Source of the DNA: DASWTL01 sp035575925
Lineage (GTDB): Bacteria > Bacteroidota > Bacteroidia > Sphingobacteriales > Sphingobacteriaceae
DNA length: 6,176 nt
Assembly (NCBI GenBank): GCA_035575925.1
Contig: DATLXK010000008.1
Coordinates: 1-6,176, forward strand
Direction of reading: 5' to 3'
The position numbers were made by a program, and so were the translations under genes. The notes below the pieces were generated by a model. The model ran no database searches. It saw nothing but the letters and a program-made list of their open reading frames with translations, and was not told the DNA's origin. Below are positions 1 to 6,118 of the stretch, one piece after another. Positions within the stretch are counted from its first letter, which is position 1. Each line of letters begins with the position of its first letter.

Positions 1-89
1 TATTCTTTACATTTATCATCGTTTGGAAATCGGGCCTGAAACTCGAATAAGGATAAACTTTTAAATCTTTTCTCCATACAAATGCTCAT
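1..89 (-). CDS. IS1595-family transposase, N-terminal fragment (runs off the left edge)
   Basis: Read on the minus strand, this frame gives about 29 residues starting MSICMEKRFKSLSLFEFQAR and continuing FPNDDKCKE before the window ends. The pattern K-S-L-S-L-F-E-F-Q-x-R-F-P-x-(D/E) followed by a Cys and Glu-Tyr is how IS1595-type transposases begin, ahead of their zinc-ribbon and DDE-type nuclease domains, which would lie outside the window. Two in-frame ATGs are possible, at 89-87 and 77-75. The second gives MEKRFKSL, which fits the family better, but neither has a clear Shine-Dalgarno. The gene would catalyse cut-and-paste or copy-type movement of its own element. Family assignment rests on recalled motif similarity over a short stretch, so it is probable rather than certain. 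Confidence 0.7.
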   Translation of the reverse strand, partial: MSICMEKRFKSLSLFEFQARFPNDDKCKE

Positions 90-135
90 TTTCTTAGCAA
101 TTTAAGCATAATTATAATATTAAAAAAGTGCCTAA
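1..135 (-). mobile_element. End of an IS1595-like insertion sequence (partial)
   Basis: The element enters from the left and its transposase starts at 89 or 77 on the minus strand. The AT-rich leader at about 90-135 would carry its promoter and terminal inverted repeat. The outer boundary is placed near 130-140 because recognisable histidine-kinase sequence on the other strand begins at about 138. No inverted repeat can be confirmed because the other end is outside the window, so the boundary is approximate. Confidence 0.5.
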
Positions 136-137
136 TT

Positions 138-446
138 CAATTAAATCTAATAACAAATGCGCTTAAATTTTGTCCGGCTGGAAGAATACCACTTATTAAA
201 ATCAAAACTGAAAAGGTAAAAAACTTTGTAGTATTAACAGTAAATGACAATGGAATAGGTATCCACAAAGATCGTATTCATTTTATTTTCGAGATGTACC
301 AGCGGGTTAATCATGATATAGAGGGACATGGAATTGGCCTGTATCTCGTAAAAAAAATAGTGGATGCATCCGGAGGTAAAATTGAAATTAAAAGCGAAGA
401 AGGCAAGGGGAGTACTTTCGAAATCTATTTTAAGGCAAATCCATAG
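138..446 (+). pseudogene. Histidine kinase C-terminal ATPase fragment (5' end lost)
   Basis: The frame ending at TAG 444-446 encodes the HATPase_c domain of a sensor histidine kinase. In order it shows an N box (NLITNALKF, about 144-170), a G1 box (VNDNGIGI, about 240-263), an F-box-like IFEMYQRV, a G2 box (GHGIGLYLVKKIV) and the closing GGKIEIKSEEGKGSTFEIYF. These bind ATP for autophosphorylation. Such kinases normally carry sensor (often PAS) and DHp domains with the phospho-accepting His upstream. Here the frame is open back to 57, but before about 138 the translation is low-complexity hydrophobic sequence unlike a kinase, and no DHp helix is present. The break coincides with the transposase of the neighbouring insertion, so the gene was probably truncated by it. 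The remnant lies upstream of and on the same strand as the KaiC-like gene. It is very unlikely to work as a kinase alone. Confidence 0.8.
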
Positions 447-906
447 GCCGCAAAACCCCATTCGATATGATTCAAAACTTTGTCCTTTGTAGTTTTAAAA
501 GTTAAGTAGTATAAGTTAAAGCACGCTTGCAAGCTTTACAACAGGTGCCATACAATTTGCCTTACCGCAGTATTTGCGCATTTAGCCCAGTTTTCATTTT
601 GCTGTTACACTAAGAAGTATTAGCGCAAGAATTAATAAAAAACACAGATAACAACATATAATTCAAACATGGCTTACCCTTGCAGGAATCCTTCTTATAT
701 TAATGGGCTGTATTTTATGTTTTTAAAACCCCGTTTTGTTGCCGGAAGCGGCGATAGTGGTCATGCTTTCGCCGATTGCGGAAATATTAATCGATCTACA
801 CACAATGGAAAAAGCAGTAAAATCGGCAGTATGGATAATTTAGAAGATTCAGATTAAAAAAAATCTATAGAAACTCTATCATAATAAAAAACAAAGGACT
901 ATCATA
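447..906. other. 460-base stretch without a convincing intact gene
   Basis: No RNA gene or clear terminator is seen here. An open frame at 669-857 could encode 62 residues, but it has no recognisable motif, no Shine-Dalgarno and an unlikely composition. A different frame over 652-843 reads as two hydrophobic segments (TWLTLAGILLILMGCILCF, then after one TAA at 724-726 NPVLLPEAAIVVMLSPIAEI). This could be a decayed small membrane-protein gene. A 10-base self-complementary GCTTGCAAGC lies at 525-534. The last 45 bases before 907 are A/T-rich and presumably contain the KaiC-gene leader and promoter, but no promoter boxes could be assigned with confidence. Confidence 0.5.
893..898 (+). promoter_or_regulatory. 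Ribosome binding site of the KaiC-like gene
   Basis: AAAGGA lies 8 bases before the ATG at 907, which is good spacing. It sits within AAAACAAAGGA, a string repeated before the Rieske flavoprotein gene at 4395. It supports 907 as the start. Confidence 0.7.
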
Positions 907-2427
907 ATGAAAAAAATACAAGAAAACAGCACTGCTAAGCGTAATAAATTACTCAAATGCCCTACGGGTATCAAAGGTTTTGACGAAATTACCGAAGGCG
1001 GGCTTCCGAAAAACAGAACCACTTTAGTTTCCGGAAATGCCGGCTCCGGAAAAACTCTTTTGGGGATTGATTTTCTTATCAAGGGTGCCACCGATTACAA
1101 CGAGCCGGGCGTTCTCATGTCATTTGAAGAGACCGAAGATGAACTTTATAAAGACGTGACTTCTCTCAATATGGATTTGCCGGCACTTGTTTCACGGAAA
1201 AAGATTTTGCTCGAGCATGTTATTTTAGACCGCAAAGACATTCAGGAGACCGACTTTAATTTGGAGGGAATATTCGTTCGCCTGGAAGATGCCATTGATT
1301 CCATTGGCGCCAAACGCATTGTGTTAGATTCTATTGAATCTATCTTTGCAGGCATTACAGATATTGGCATTCTTCGCTTAGAGATAAAAAGGCTGTTCAG
1401 ATGGCTTAAAGAAAAACAGGTCACGGCAATTGTTACAGGCGAGCCGGGACCAAACGGTTCATATACCCGTCATGGGCTGGAGGAGTACGTTTCCGATTGC
1501 ATCATCCTTCTGGATAACAGAGTCAGAGACCAAATTGCCACCCGTAGAATTCGTGTCATTAAATACCGGGGATCAAAGCATGGAACAAGTGAATATCCAT
1601 TTGTTATAGATGATGAAGGACTTTCAGTAATTCCCATCACATCAGCAGGGCTTAATCAACCGGGCACTGCCAAGAGGGTTTCTACAGGCATTCCATCGTT
1701 TGACAAATTGTTCAAGACCGGTAAAGGTTACACCAGAGGCAGCACCATACTGGCTTCGGGCACTGCAGGCTGCGGAAAAACAAGTTTTGCAGCGGCATTC
1801 GCACTCGAAAGTTGTAAACGTGGCGAACGCTGTCTTTTCTTCTCTTATGAAGAATCAGCAGGGCAGCTCATTCAAAACATGAAATCTATCGGTATTGATT
1901 TGGCGCCCTGGATGAAAAAAGGACTCTTAAAGATTGTGGCTCTTAGGCCATCCTTTCTTGGTTTGGAGATGCATTTATTGAATGTGTATAAGCTGGTTGA
2001 TAGTTTCAAACCCAAGGCTGTGGTCGTAGATCCTCTTACAAGTCTCGTTGGAGAGGGGGAGATACGTGAAGTTACATCAATGATTACCCGCATGATTGAT
2101 CTCTTTAAATCCAGGAGCATCACTACGTTTTTTACAAGCCTTGTTTCTGCAAACTTTCAAAGTAACACAAGTGGCGAAATCGGCGTTTCATCTCTGATTG
2201 ACACCTGGATTATTGTGAGAATGGTAGAAGATAAGGAAGATATAAAACGCACCCGTGAAATTTTCATTGTTAAGTCTCGTGGCACTAACCATGATAGCGA
2301 TGTGCACAAATTTATGATGAGTGGTGATGGAATTATGTTGATGCCAAATGATGGTAAAGCTAAATTAAGCACCAATAAGAAAAAGGATGTTGATAAAAAT
2401 GTTGCTGAAAACAAAGAGAATCAATAA
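907..2427 (+). CDS. kaiC: KaiC-like two-domain RecA-fold ATPase/kinase
   Basis: This 506-residue protein has the duplicated architecture of KaiC (cyanobacterial KaiC is about 519). The CI half, about residues 17-245, has Walker A GNAGSGKT at 43-50, the catalytic glutamate pair E74-E75 in SFEETEDEL, Walker B ending at D141, and the conserved IKYRGSKHG...EYPF stretch. The CII half, about 257-480, has Walker A GTAGCGKT at 285-292, glutamates E315-E316 in FSYEES, Walker B ending at D375, and KSRG at 456-459. By alignment with the phosphorylation loop of KaiC (S431/T432), S428 and S429 fall in GVSSLIDTW, a Ser-Ser version. In cyanobacteria CI hydrolyses ATP and CII autophosphorylates and dephosphorylates in a hexamer. 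Non-cyanobacterial homologues are generally tied to stress or signalling. The tail (about 482-506) is Lys/Asp/Asn-rich and does not resemble the KaiA-binding tail. No kaiA or kaiB is in the window. The protein should be cytosolic. It is followed 6 bases later by the CheB-like gene, probably in one operon. Confidence 0.93.
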   Translation: MKKIQENSTAKRNKLLKCPTGIKGFDEITEGGLPKNRTTLVSGNAGSGKTLLGIDFLIKGATDYNEPGVLMSFEETEDELYKDVTSLNMDLPALVSRKKILLEHVILDRKDIQETDFNLEGIFVRLEDAIDSIGAKRIVLDSIESIFAGITDIGILRLEIKRLFRWLKEKQVTAIVTGEPGPNGSYTRHGLEEYVSDCIILLDNRVRDQIATRRIRVIKYRGSKHGTSEYPFVIDDEGLSVIPITSAGLNQPGTAKRVSTGIPSFDKLFKTGKGYTRGSTILASGTAGCGKTSFAAAFALESCKRGERCLFFSYEESAGQLIQNMKSIGIDLAPWMKKGLLKIVALRPSFLGLEMHLLNVYKLVDSFKPKAVVVDPLTSLVGEGEIREVTSMITRMIDLFKSRSITTFFTSLVSANFQSNTSGEIGVSSLIDTWIIVRMVEDKEDIKRTREIFIVKSRGTNHDSDVHKFMMSGDGIMLMPNDGKAKLSTNKKKDVDKNVAENKENQ

Positions 2428-2433
2428 CAATCA

Positions 2434-3009
2434 ATGAAAACTTTACAACCTGTATTCATTGTAGGTATTGGCGGCTCTGCCGGAGCACTTAACGCGTATA
2501 AGGCACTGCTGGATGCAATGCCGCCTGATACGGGTATGGCATTTGTTATTATTTCCCACATGAACCCCACCGCCCATAGTCAGTTAGCTTTAATACTGTC
2601 GAGGCACACGAAAATGTCAGTAATCGTGGCTTCTGAGGCAATGGCGATTCTTGCGAATCATGTTTATGTAATTCCACCGGACTCAGATCTTACTATGGAA
2701 AATTATAGGTTCAAAGTAATCTCCCCTCGCGTTGGCAGGAACAAACAAGTAGATATATTTTTTATTTCTCTGGCAAAGGCAATGGGTGCAAGGGCTGTCG
2801 GCATTGTCCTTTCGGGATATGATGGCGATGGCACGGAGGGCTGCAAGCATATCAAAGCTAAGGGAGGAAAAATCTTTGCTCAGGACATGTCTGCCGAAGT
2901 TGACTCCATGCCGCTCAGTGCTCAGGCAGCAGGCTGTGTTGATTTCGTTTTACCCCTTAACAAAATTCCGGATAAGCTAAAAAGTTTTGCAGCTGCGCTT
3001 ATAACTTAG
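2434..3009 (+). CDS. cheB: Stand-alone CheB-type protein-glutamate methylesterase domain
   Basis: The 191 residues cover just the CheB catalytic domain. The catalytic triad is visible: S15 in GIGGSAGAL, H42 in IISHMNP and D132 in LSGYDGDGTEG. Further family signatures are YVIPPDSDLT at about 78-87, DIFFISLA at 107-114 and MPLSAQAAGCVDFVLP at 159-174. CheB enzymes hydrolyse glutamate methyl esters (and deamidate glutamines) on chemoreceptors. The usual N-terminal receiver domain that controls activity is absent, so this enzyme cannot be switched by CheA phosphorylation in the standard way. The SGYDGDG loop replaces the more usual SGxGxDG but keeps the Asp. No chemoreceptor, cheR or cheA is nearby. 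CheB and CheR domains also occur in non-chemotaxis sensor kinases, which fits the kinase remnant upstream. The start lies 6 bases after the KaiC-like stop and has no close Shine-Dalgarno, so translational coupling is likely. The true substrate is unknown. Confidence 0.9.
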   Translation: MKTLQPVFIVGIGGSAGALNAYKALLDAMPPDTGMAFVIISHMNPTAHSQLALILSRHTKMSVIVASEAMAILANHVYVIPPDSDLTMENYRFKVISPRVGRNKQVDIFFISLAKAMGARAVGIVLSGYDGDGTEGCKHIKAKGGKIFAQDMSAEVDSMPLSAQAAGCVDFVLPLNKIPDKLKSFAAALIT

Positions 3010-3078
3010 AAATGATTTAAAAAACCTGAATTCTTAATTGTGGGTTAAAACAGACCAAATTAAAATTCAATTTTCTGC

Positions 3079-3093
3079 ATCTATCAGATAGAT
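3079..3093. promoter_or_regulatory. Perfect 7+1+7 palindrome upstream of the first MsrA-family gene
   Basis: ATCTATC, one central A, then GATAGAT: each arm is the exact reverse complement of the other. A one-base centre cannot form a hairpin loop, so the symmetry suggests a site for a dimeric DNA-binding protein rather than a terminator. It ends 27 bases before the ATG at 3121 in an A/T-rich 111-base gap, where a promoter or operator would be expected. The role is inferred; chance occurrence in AT-rich DNA is possible. Confidence 0.35.
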
Positions 3094-3120
3094 TTATACT
3101 TAATAAATTAGTAATAGAAA

Positions 3121-3612
3121 ATGATCATTGAGAAAATTGGTTTTGGTGGAGGGTGTCATTGGTGTACAGAGGCTTATTTTCAATCATTGAAAGGAGTGGA
3201 AAAGGTAGAACAAGGCTGGATTAGTTCGACAATTCCGAATGATACGTTTTCCGAAGCTGTGATTGTTCATTACAATCCCTTTATTATTCCTTTAAAGATT
3301 TTAACAGCTATACATTTACATACCCATGCATCAACCAAAAGCCATAGTTTTCGTAAAAAGTACCGTTCTGCAGTGTATGTTTTTGGGAAAATAGCGGAAT
3401 CTCAAAAGTTGATTTCTGAATGCCAGGTTGACTTTGATGAACAAATTATCACTCAGACACTTTTATTTTGTCAATTCAAGTTAAATACCGAACAGCAACA
3501 TAATTATTATAAAAAAAACAAAGAAGGCATTTTTTGCGAAAGATATATTTCTCCAAAATTGCAAATGATCGAAATTGAATACGCGACATATTTTAAACAA
3601 ATCCGAAATTAA
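3121..3612 (+). CDS. Divergent MsrA-family protein with altered active site
   Basis: This 163-residue protein begins with IGFGGGCHWCTEAYFQSLKG, the MsrA signature GGGCFW(G/C) with His in place of Phe. C12 is the expected catalytic cysteine that reduces methionine-S-sulfoxide. W14, E45 (in FSEAVIVHYNP, matching the catalytic Glu of MsrA) and Y81 (in KYRSAVYVF) are kept. QQHNYYKKN near 125-133 matches the HQDY region, and C139 in FCERYISPKL is a possible resolving cysteine, as is C15. Differences from typical MsrA: F13 of the neighbouring protein's equivalent GCFW motif is His here, the loop before E45 is about 6 residues shorter than in the next gene and lacks its Tyr and GHAE, and the conserved Asp of GNDRG is missing (KSHSFRKKY instead). 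Function could be a specialised sulfoxide reductase or something derived from it. No Shine-Dalgarno precedes the ATG. It lies 33 bases before the canonical msrA, probably cotranscribed. Confidence 0.8.
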   Translation: MIIEKIGFGGGCHWCTEAYFQSLKGVEKVEQGWISSTIPNDTFSEAVIVHYNPFIIPLKILTAIHLHTHASTKSHSFRKKYRSAVYVFGKIAESQKLISECQVDFDEQIITQTLLFCQFKLNTEQQHNYYKKNKEGIFCERYISPKLQMIEIEYATYFKQIRN

Positions 3613-3645
3613 AATAAACTGCGTTCAACATAAAAATTAAAAGAT

Positions 3646-4137
3646 ATGGAAAATAATAAAAAAGCATATATAGCTGGTGGCTGTTTTTGGGGAATGGAAG
3701 ATTTATTTAGAACACGAACTGGAATAATTGATACAGAGGTAGGATACATAGGAGGCGAAAACGAAAAGCCAACCTACCGAAATCATCCCGGTCATGCCGA
3801 AGGAATTGAATTAACGTATGACCCTGCAAAAACAAATTTTAGAGAAATTCTCGATTATTTTTATAGAATTCATGATCCATCAACAGTTAACAAACAGGGC
3901 AATGACAGAGGATCGAGCTATCGTTCAGCAATTTTTATTCAAGATGAAGAAGAAAGAAAAGTGGCTGAAGAAGTTATTCAAATCGTTAATAATTCCGGAA
4001 GATGGAGCGGTAAAGTCGTAACTACATTAGAGCAGATAAGTAAATTTTGGCCTGCAGAACCTGAACATCAGGATTATTTGCTTAGAATTCCAAATGGATA
4101 TACTTGCCATTTTGAGCGATTCGGAACGTTTTTATAA
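3646..4137 (+). CDS. msrA: Peptide-methionine (S)-S-oxide reductase MsrA
   Basis: This 163-residue protein is a full-length canonical MsrA, which repairs oxidised methionine in proteins and free methionine sulfoxide (S epimer) using thioredoxin-type reductants. Near the N-terminus AGGCFWGMED places the catalytic Cys at C13, with F14 and W15 forming the methyl-binding pocket. VGYIGGENEKPTYRNHPGHAE carries Y44 and E52, HDPST precedes KQGNDRGSSYRSAIF with D87 and Y92, and the C-terminal block FWPAEPEHQDYLLRIPNGYT is typical, with C155 following as a possible resolving cysteine. No signal peptide is seen, so it should be cytosolic. There is no MsrB domain or separate msrB in the window, so the R epimer must be handled elsewhere. 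It probably arose from, or was acquired together with, the divergent MsrA-type gene just upstream. The upstream sequence AAAATTAAAAGAT offers only a weak ribosome site. Confidence 0.95.
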   Translation: MENNKKAYIAGGCFWGMEDLFRTRTGIIDTEVGYIGGENEKPTYRNHPGHAEGIELTYDPAKTNFREILDYFYRIHDPSTVNKQGNDRGSSYRSAIFIQDEEERKVAEEVIQIVNNSGRWSGKVVTTLEQISKFWPAEPEHQDYLLRIPNGYTCHFERFGTFL

Positions 4138-4394
4138 ATTAACTGCAACGCAAATTATGCAAAAGGTAGCAATGGGAATGTACTTAATAATCAAGCGCAT
4201 ACAATTGGTAAGAAAATGCAGATATTGATTTCTTTTCAACTTTTGGACCAAAACTTACAGGATTTAAAATTGCTCACTTAATGAAACATGTAACATTCCC
4301 CAAGGTTATATAAGAAACTGTAGCTTAACATACACAACATGGAGGCATAGTTTTTTCAAGCATTAATAAAAAACCAAAATTAAAACAAAGGAAA
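4138..4394. other. 257-base intergenic gap before the Rieske flavoprotein gene
   Basis: Stop codons interrupt all plus-strand frames at short intervals and no RNA gene or strong hairpin is visible. The longest plus-strand frame noted, from an ATG at 4157, ends after 23 codons. The part nearest 4395 is A-rich and ends in the ribosome site for the next gene. The gap is long enough for the Rieske gene to have its own promoter, though no promoter boxes could be assigned with confidence. Confidence 0.5.
4387..4392 (+). promoter_or_regulatory. Ribosome binding site of the Rieske flavoprotein gene
   Basis: AAAGGA lies only 2 bases before the ATG at 4395, which is tight for a Shine-Dalgarno. The same AAAACAAAGGA string precedes the KaiC-like gene with 8-base spacing. 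The next in-frame ATG (4431) has no such site, so 4395 remains the preferred start. Confidence 0.45.
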
Positions 4395-5984
4395 ATGTAC
4401 ACTTCTGCATCCGAGCCAATTGACAGCAATATGACTTCAGGCGAAAATAAATCTTTTTGGACAGCATCAACAGAGCCAATTATTTGTGAAAAACTTAATC
4501 AAAATATTGAAACCGATATTTTAATTGTTGGTGGTGGCATAGCAGGACTAACAACTGCATACTGTTTATTAAAAGCAGGACGAAAAATAATTTTAGTAGA
4601 AGATGGGTATATAGGCAGCGGAGAAACAGGCAGAACAACAGCACACATTACCTGTGCACTTGACGACCGTTATTTTGAACTTGAAAAAATATTCGGAAAA
4701 GAAAAAGCAACGCTTGCAGCCAACAGCCACATGGAAGCAATTCAGTTTATAGCAAATACAGTTAATCACGAAAACATTGATTGCAACTTTAAACGAGTTC
4801 CCGGATATTTATTTTTAAGCGGAAGCGATACAAAAGAAACTCTGGAAAAAGAATATGAGGCAACAAAAAACGCAGGACTGCTCACAGAAATGTTGGAACA
4901 AGTTCCCGACTTAGCATCCGAAGAAGGAAAATGGTGCATAAAATTTCCTGAACAAGGTCAGTTTCATATTATGAAATATTTGAAGGGTCTCACGGATGCA
5001 ATCATTGGCCTGGGAGGAAAAATTTACACCGAAACAAAAGCGGAAGAAATATCCAAAGACGGAGCAAAAGCAAACGGGTTTGAAATAAAAGCAAAACATA
5101 TAGTAGTAGCCACCAACACACCCGTTAACGATTGGGTTGTGATGCACACCAAACAATGGCCCTATCGTACTTACGTGATTGCTGCCAAAGTGCCTAAAGG
5201 AGAGCTATCGTATTCACTATGGTGGGATACCGGCGACCATGATTCCAAATGGATTGCCGCTCCCTATCACTACGTTCGGTTAGAAGAATACGATAACCAA
5301 TATGACCTTTTAATTTCAGGAGGTGAAGACCATAAAACAGGTCAGGCTGATGATGAAAATATTCCAGAGGAAGAAAGATATACTAACCTCATTGAATGGA
5401 CTAAAAAACGATTTCCTGCAATGCAGGAGGTAACATACAAATGGTCAGGCCAGGTTATGGAGCCAATAGATTCACTGGCTTTCATCGGCAAAAATTCCGG
5501 CAATGATAATATTTACATTATCACAGGCGATTCAGGAAACGGTATTACACACGGAACGCTGGGCGGAATTATTTTAACCGACATCATCACCGGAAAAGAA
5601 AATCCCTGGATAGATTTATACAGCCCTTCACGCATAACTTTTAAAACTGCAGGTGATTATTTACACGAAGTAGGAAACATGGTTGCGCAACTCGCTGATT
5701 GGTTTACTGAAGGTGATGTAAAAGAAGCACAGGATTTAAAACCGGGACAAGGAGGAATAATTTCTTCAGGATTAAAAAAGATGGCGGTTTATCGCGATGA
5801 GCAAAATAATCTTCATGTCTGCACCGCAGTTTGTCCGCACCTCGGAGGCATCCTGCAATGGAACGCTGAAGAAAAATCATTTGATTGTCCGCTTCATGGT
5901 TCGCGATTTACAACAGAAGGTAAAGTCATCAATGGTCCGGCAACTGCCGATTTAAAAAAATTAGAAGTCAAAGAAGAAAATTAA
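4395..5984 (+). CDS. FAD-dependent oxidoreductase (DAO family) with C-terminal Rieske [2Fe-2S] domain
   Basis: This 529-residue protein fuses two redox modules. The N-terminal flavoprotein has the dinucleotide-binding motif GGGIAG at 46-51 after a hydrophobic beta strand (DILIV), an acidic end to the second strand (ILVED, about 66-70) and the GSGETGRTTAHIT motif at 74-86 typical of DAO (DadA/GlpD-like) oxidoreductases. IVVATNTP at 237-243 and IYIITGDSGNGITHGTLGG at about 373-391 form the second FAD-contact region. The C-terminal domain, about 455-529, holds the Rieske ligands C480-x-H482 (VCPHLGG) and C498-x2-H501 (CPLHGS), which bind a [2Fe-2S] cluster that likely passes electrons to or from the flavin. 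Substrate and electron partner cannot be read from the sequence. No signal peptide or membrane segment is evident, so it is predicted cytosolic. The family match starts around SFW at 20-22, so the first 12-18 residues are a variable leader and M13 is an alternative start. It is on the same strand as the msrA genes but separated by 257 bases. Confidence 0.92.
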   Translation: MYTSASEPIDSNMTSGENKSFWTASTEPIICEKLNQNIETDILIVGGGIAGLTTAYCLLKAGRKIILVEDGYIGSGETGRTTAHITCALDDRYFELEKIFGKEKATLAANSHMEAIQFIANTVNHENIDCNFKRVPGYLFLSGSDTKETLEKEYEATKNAGLLTEMLEQVPDLASEEGKWCIKFPEQGQFHIMKYLKGLTDAIIGLGGKIYTETKAEEISKDGAKANGFEIKAKHIVVATNTPVNDWVVMHTKQWPYRTYVIAAKVPKGELSYSLWWDTGDHDSKWIAAPYHYVRLEEYDNQYDLLISGGEDHKTGQADDENIPEEERYTNLIEWTKKRFPAMQEVTYKWSGQVMEPIDSLAFIGKNSGNDNIYIITGDSGNGITHGTLGGIILTDIITGKENPWIDLYSPSRITFKTAGDYLHEVGNMVAQLADWFTEGDVKEAQDLKPGQGGIISSGLKKMAVYRDEQNNLHVCTAVCPHLGGILQWNAEEKSFDCPLHGSRFTTEGKVINGPATADLKKLEVKEEN

Positions 5985-6058
5985 ATGTAACAAGCAGAAT
6001 ACCGAATTAAGAATTTCATAAATCAAATACTTAATACCAGTAGTGTCCGGTTAAAATA

Positions 6059-6086
6059 AAACGAGGCAACCGAAGTCACCCCGTTT
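6059..6086 (+). repeat. Inverted repeat in the insertion-sequence leader
   Basis: AAACGAGG (6059-6066) can pair with CCCCGTTT (6079-6086) with one A-C mismatch, around a 12-base loop. It lies between the element tip and the transposase start. Stems in this place in other insertion sequences can reduce translation of transposase from read-through transcripts; that role here is inferred. Confidence 0.4.
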
Positions 6087-6118
6087 GTTCATACTTTAGA
6101 GTTACGACACTTTCAAGC

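Noticed and set aside
234..461. 75-residue open frame on the minus strand
   Set aside because: It lies opposite clear histidine-kinase ATPase motifs on the plus strand and has no recognisable motif itself.
669..857. 62-residue open frame as a real gene
   Set aside because: No Shine-Dalgarno, no family motif, unusual composition, and an overlapping frame looks more protein-like; kept only as a note in the gap description.
850..865. AGATT/AATCT inverted repeat around an A-run as a terminator
   Set aside because: Five A/T-rich base pairs make too weak a stem and no downstream U-run follows; likely chance.
1700..2414. Several open frames overlapping the KaiC-like gene on both strands
   Set aside because: All are embedded in a gene with continuous, motif-rich coding sequence; none shows a motif of its own.
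907..2427. Interpretation as part of a circadian clock operon
   Set aside because: KaiA and KaiB are absent and the C-terminal tail does not resemble the KaiA-binding segment; the protein name does not imply timekeeping.
4157..4228. Short open frame in the gap after msrA
   Set aside because: It ends after 23 codons and has no motif or ribosome site.
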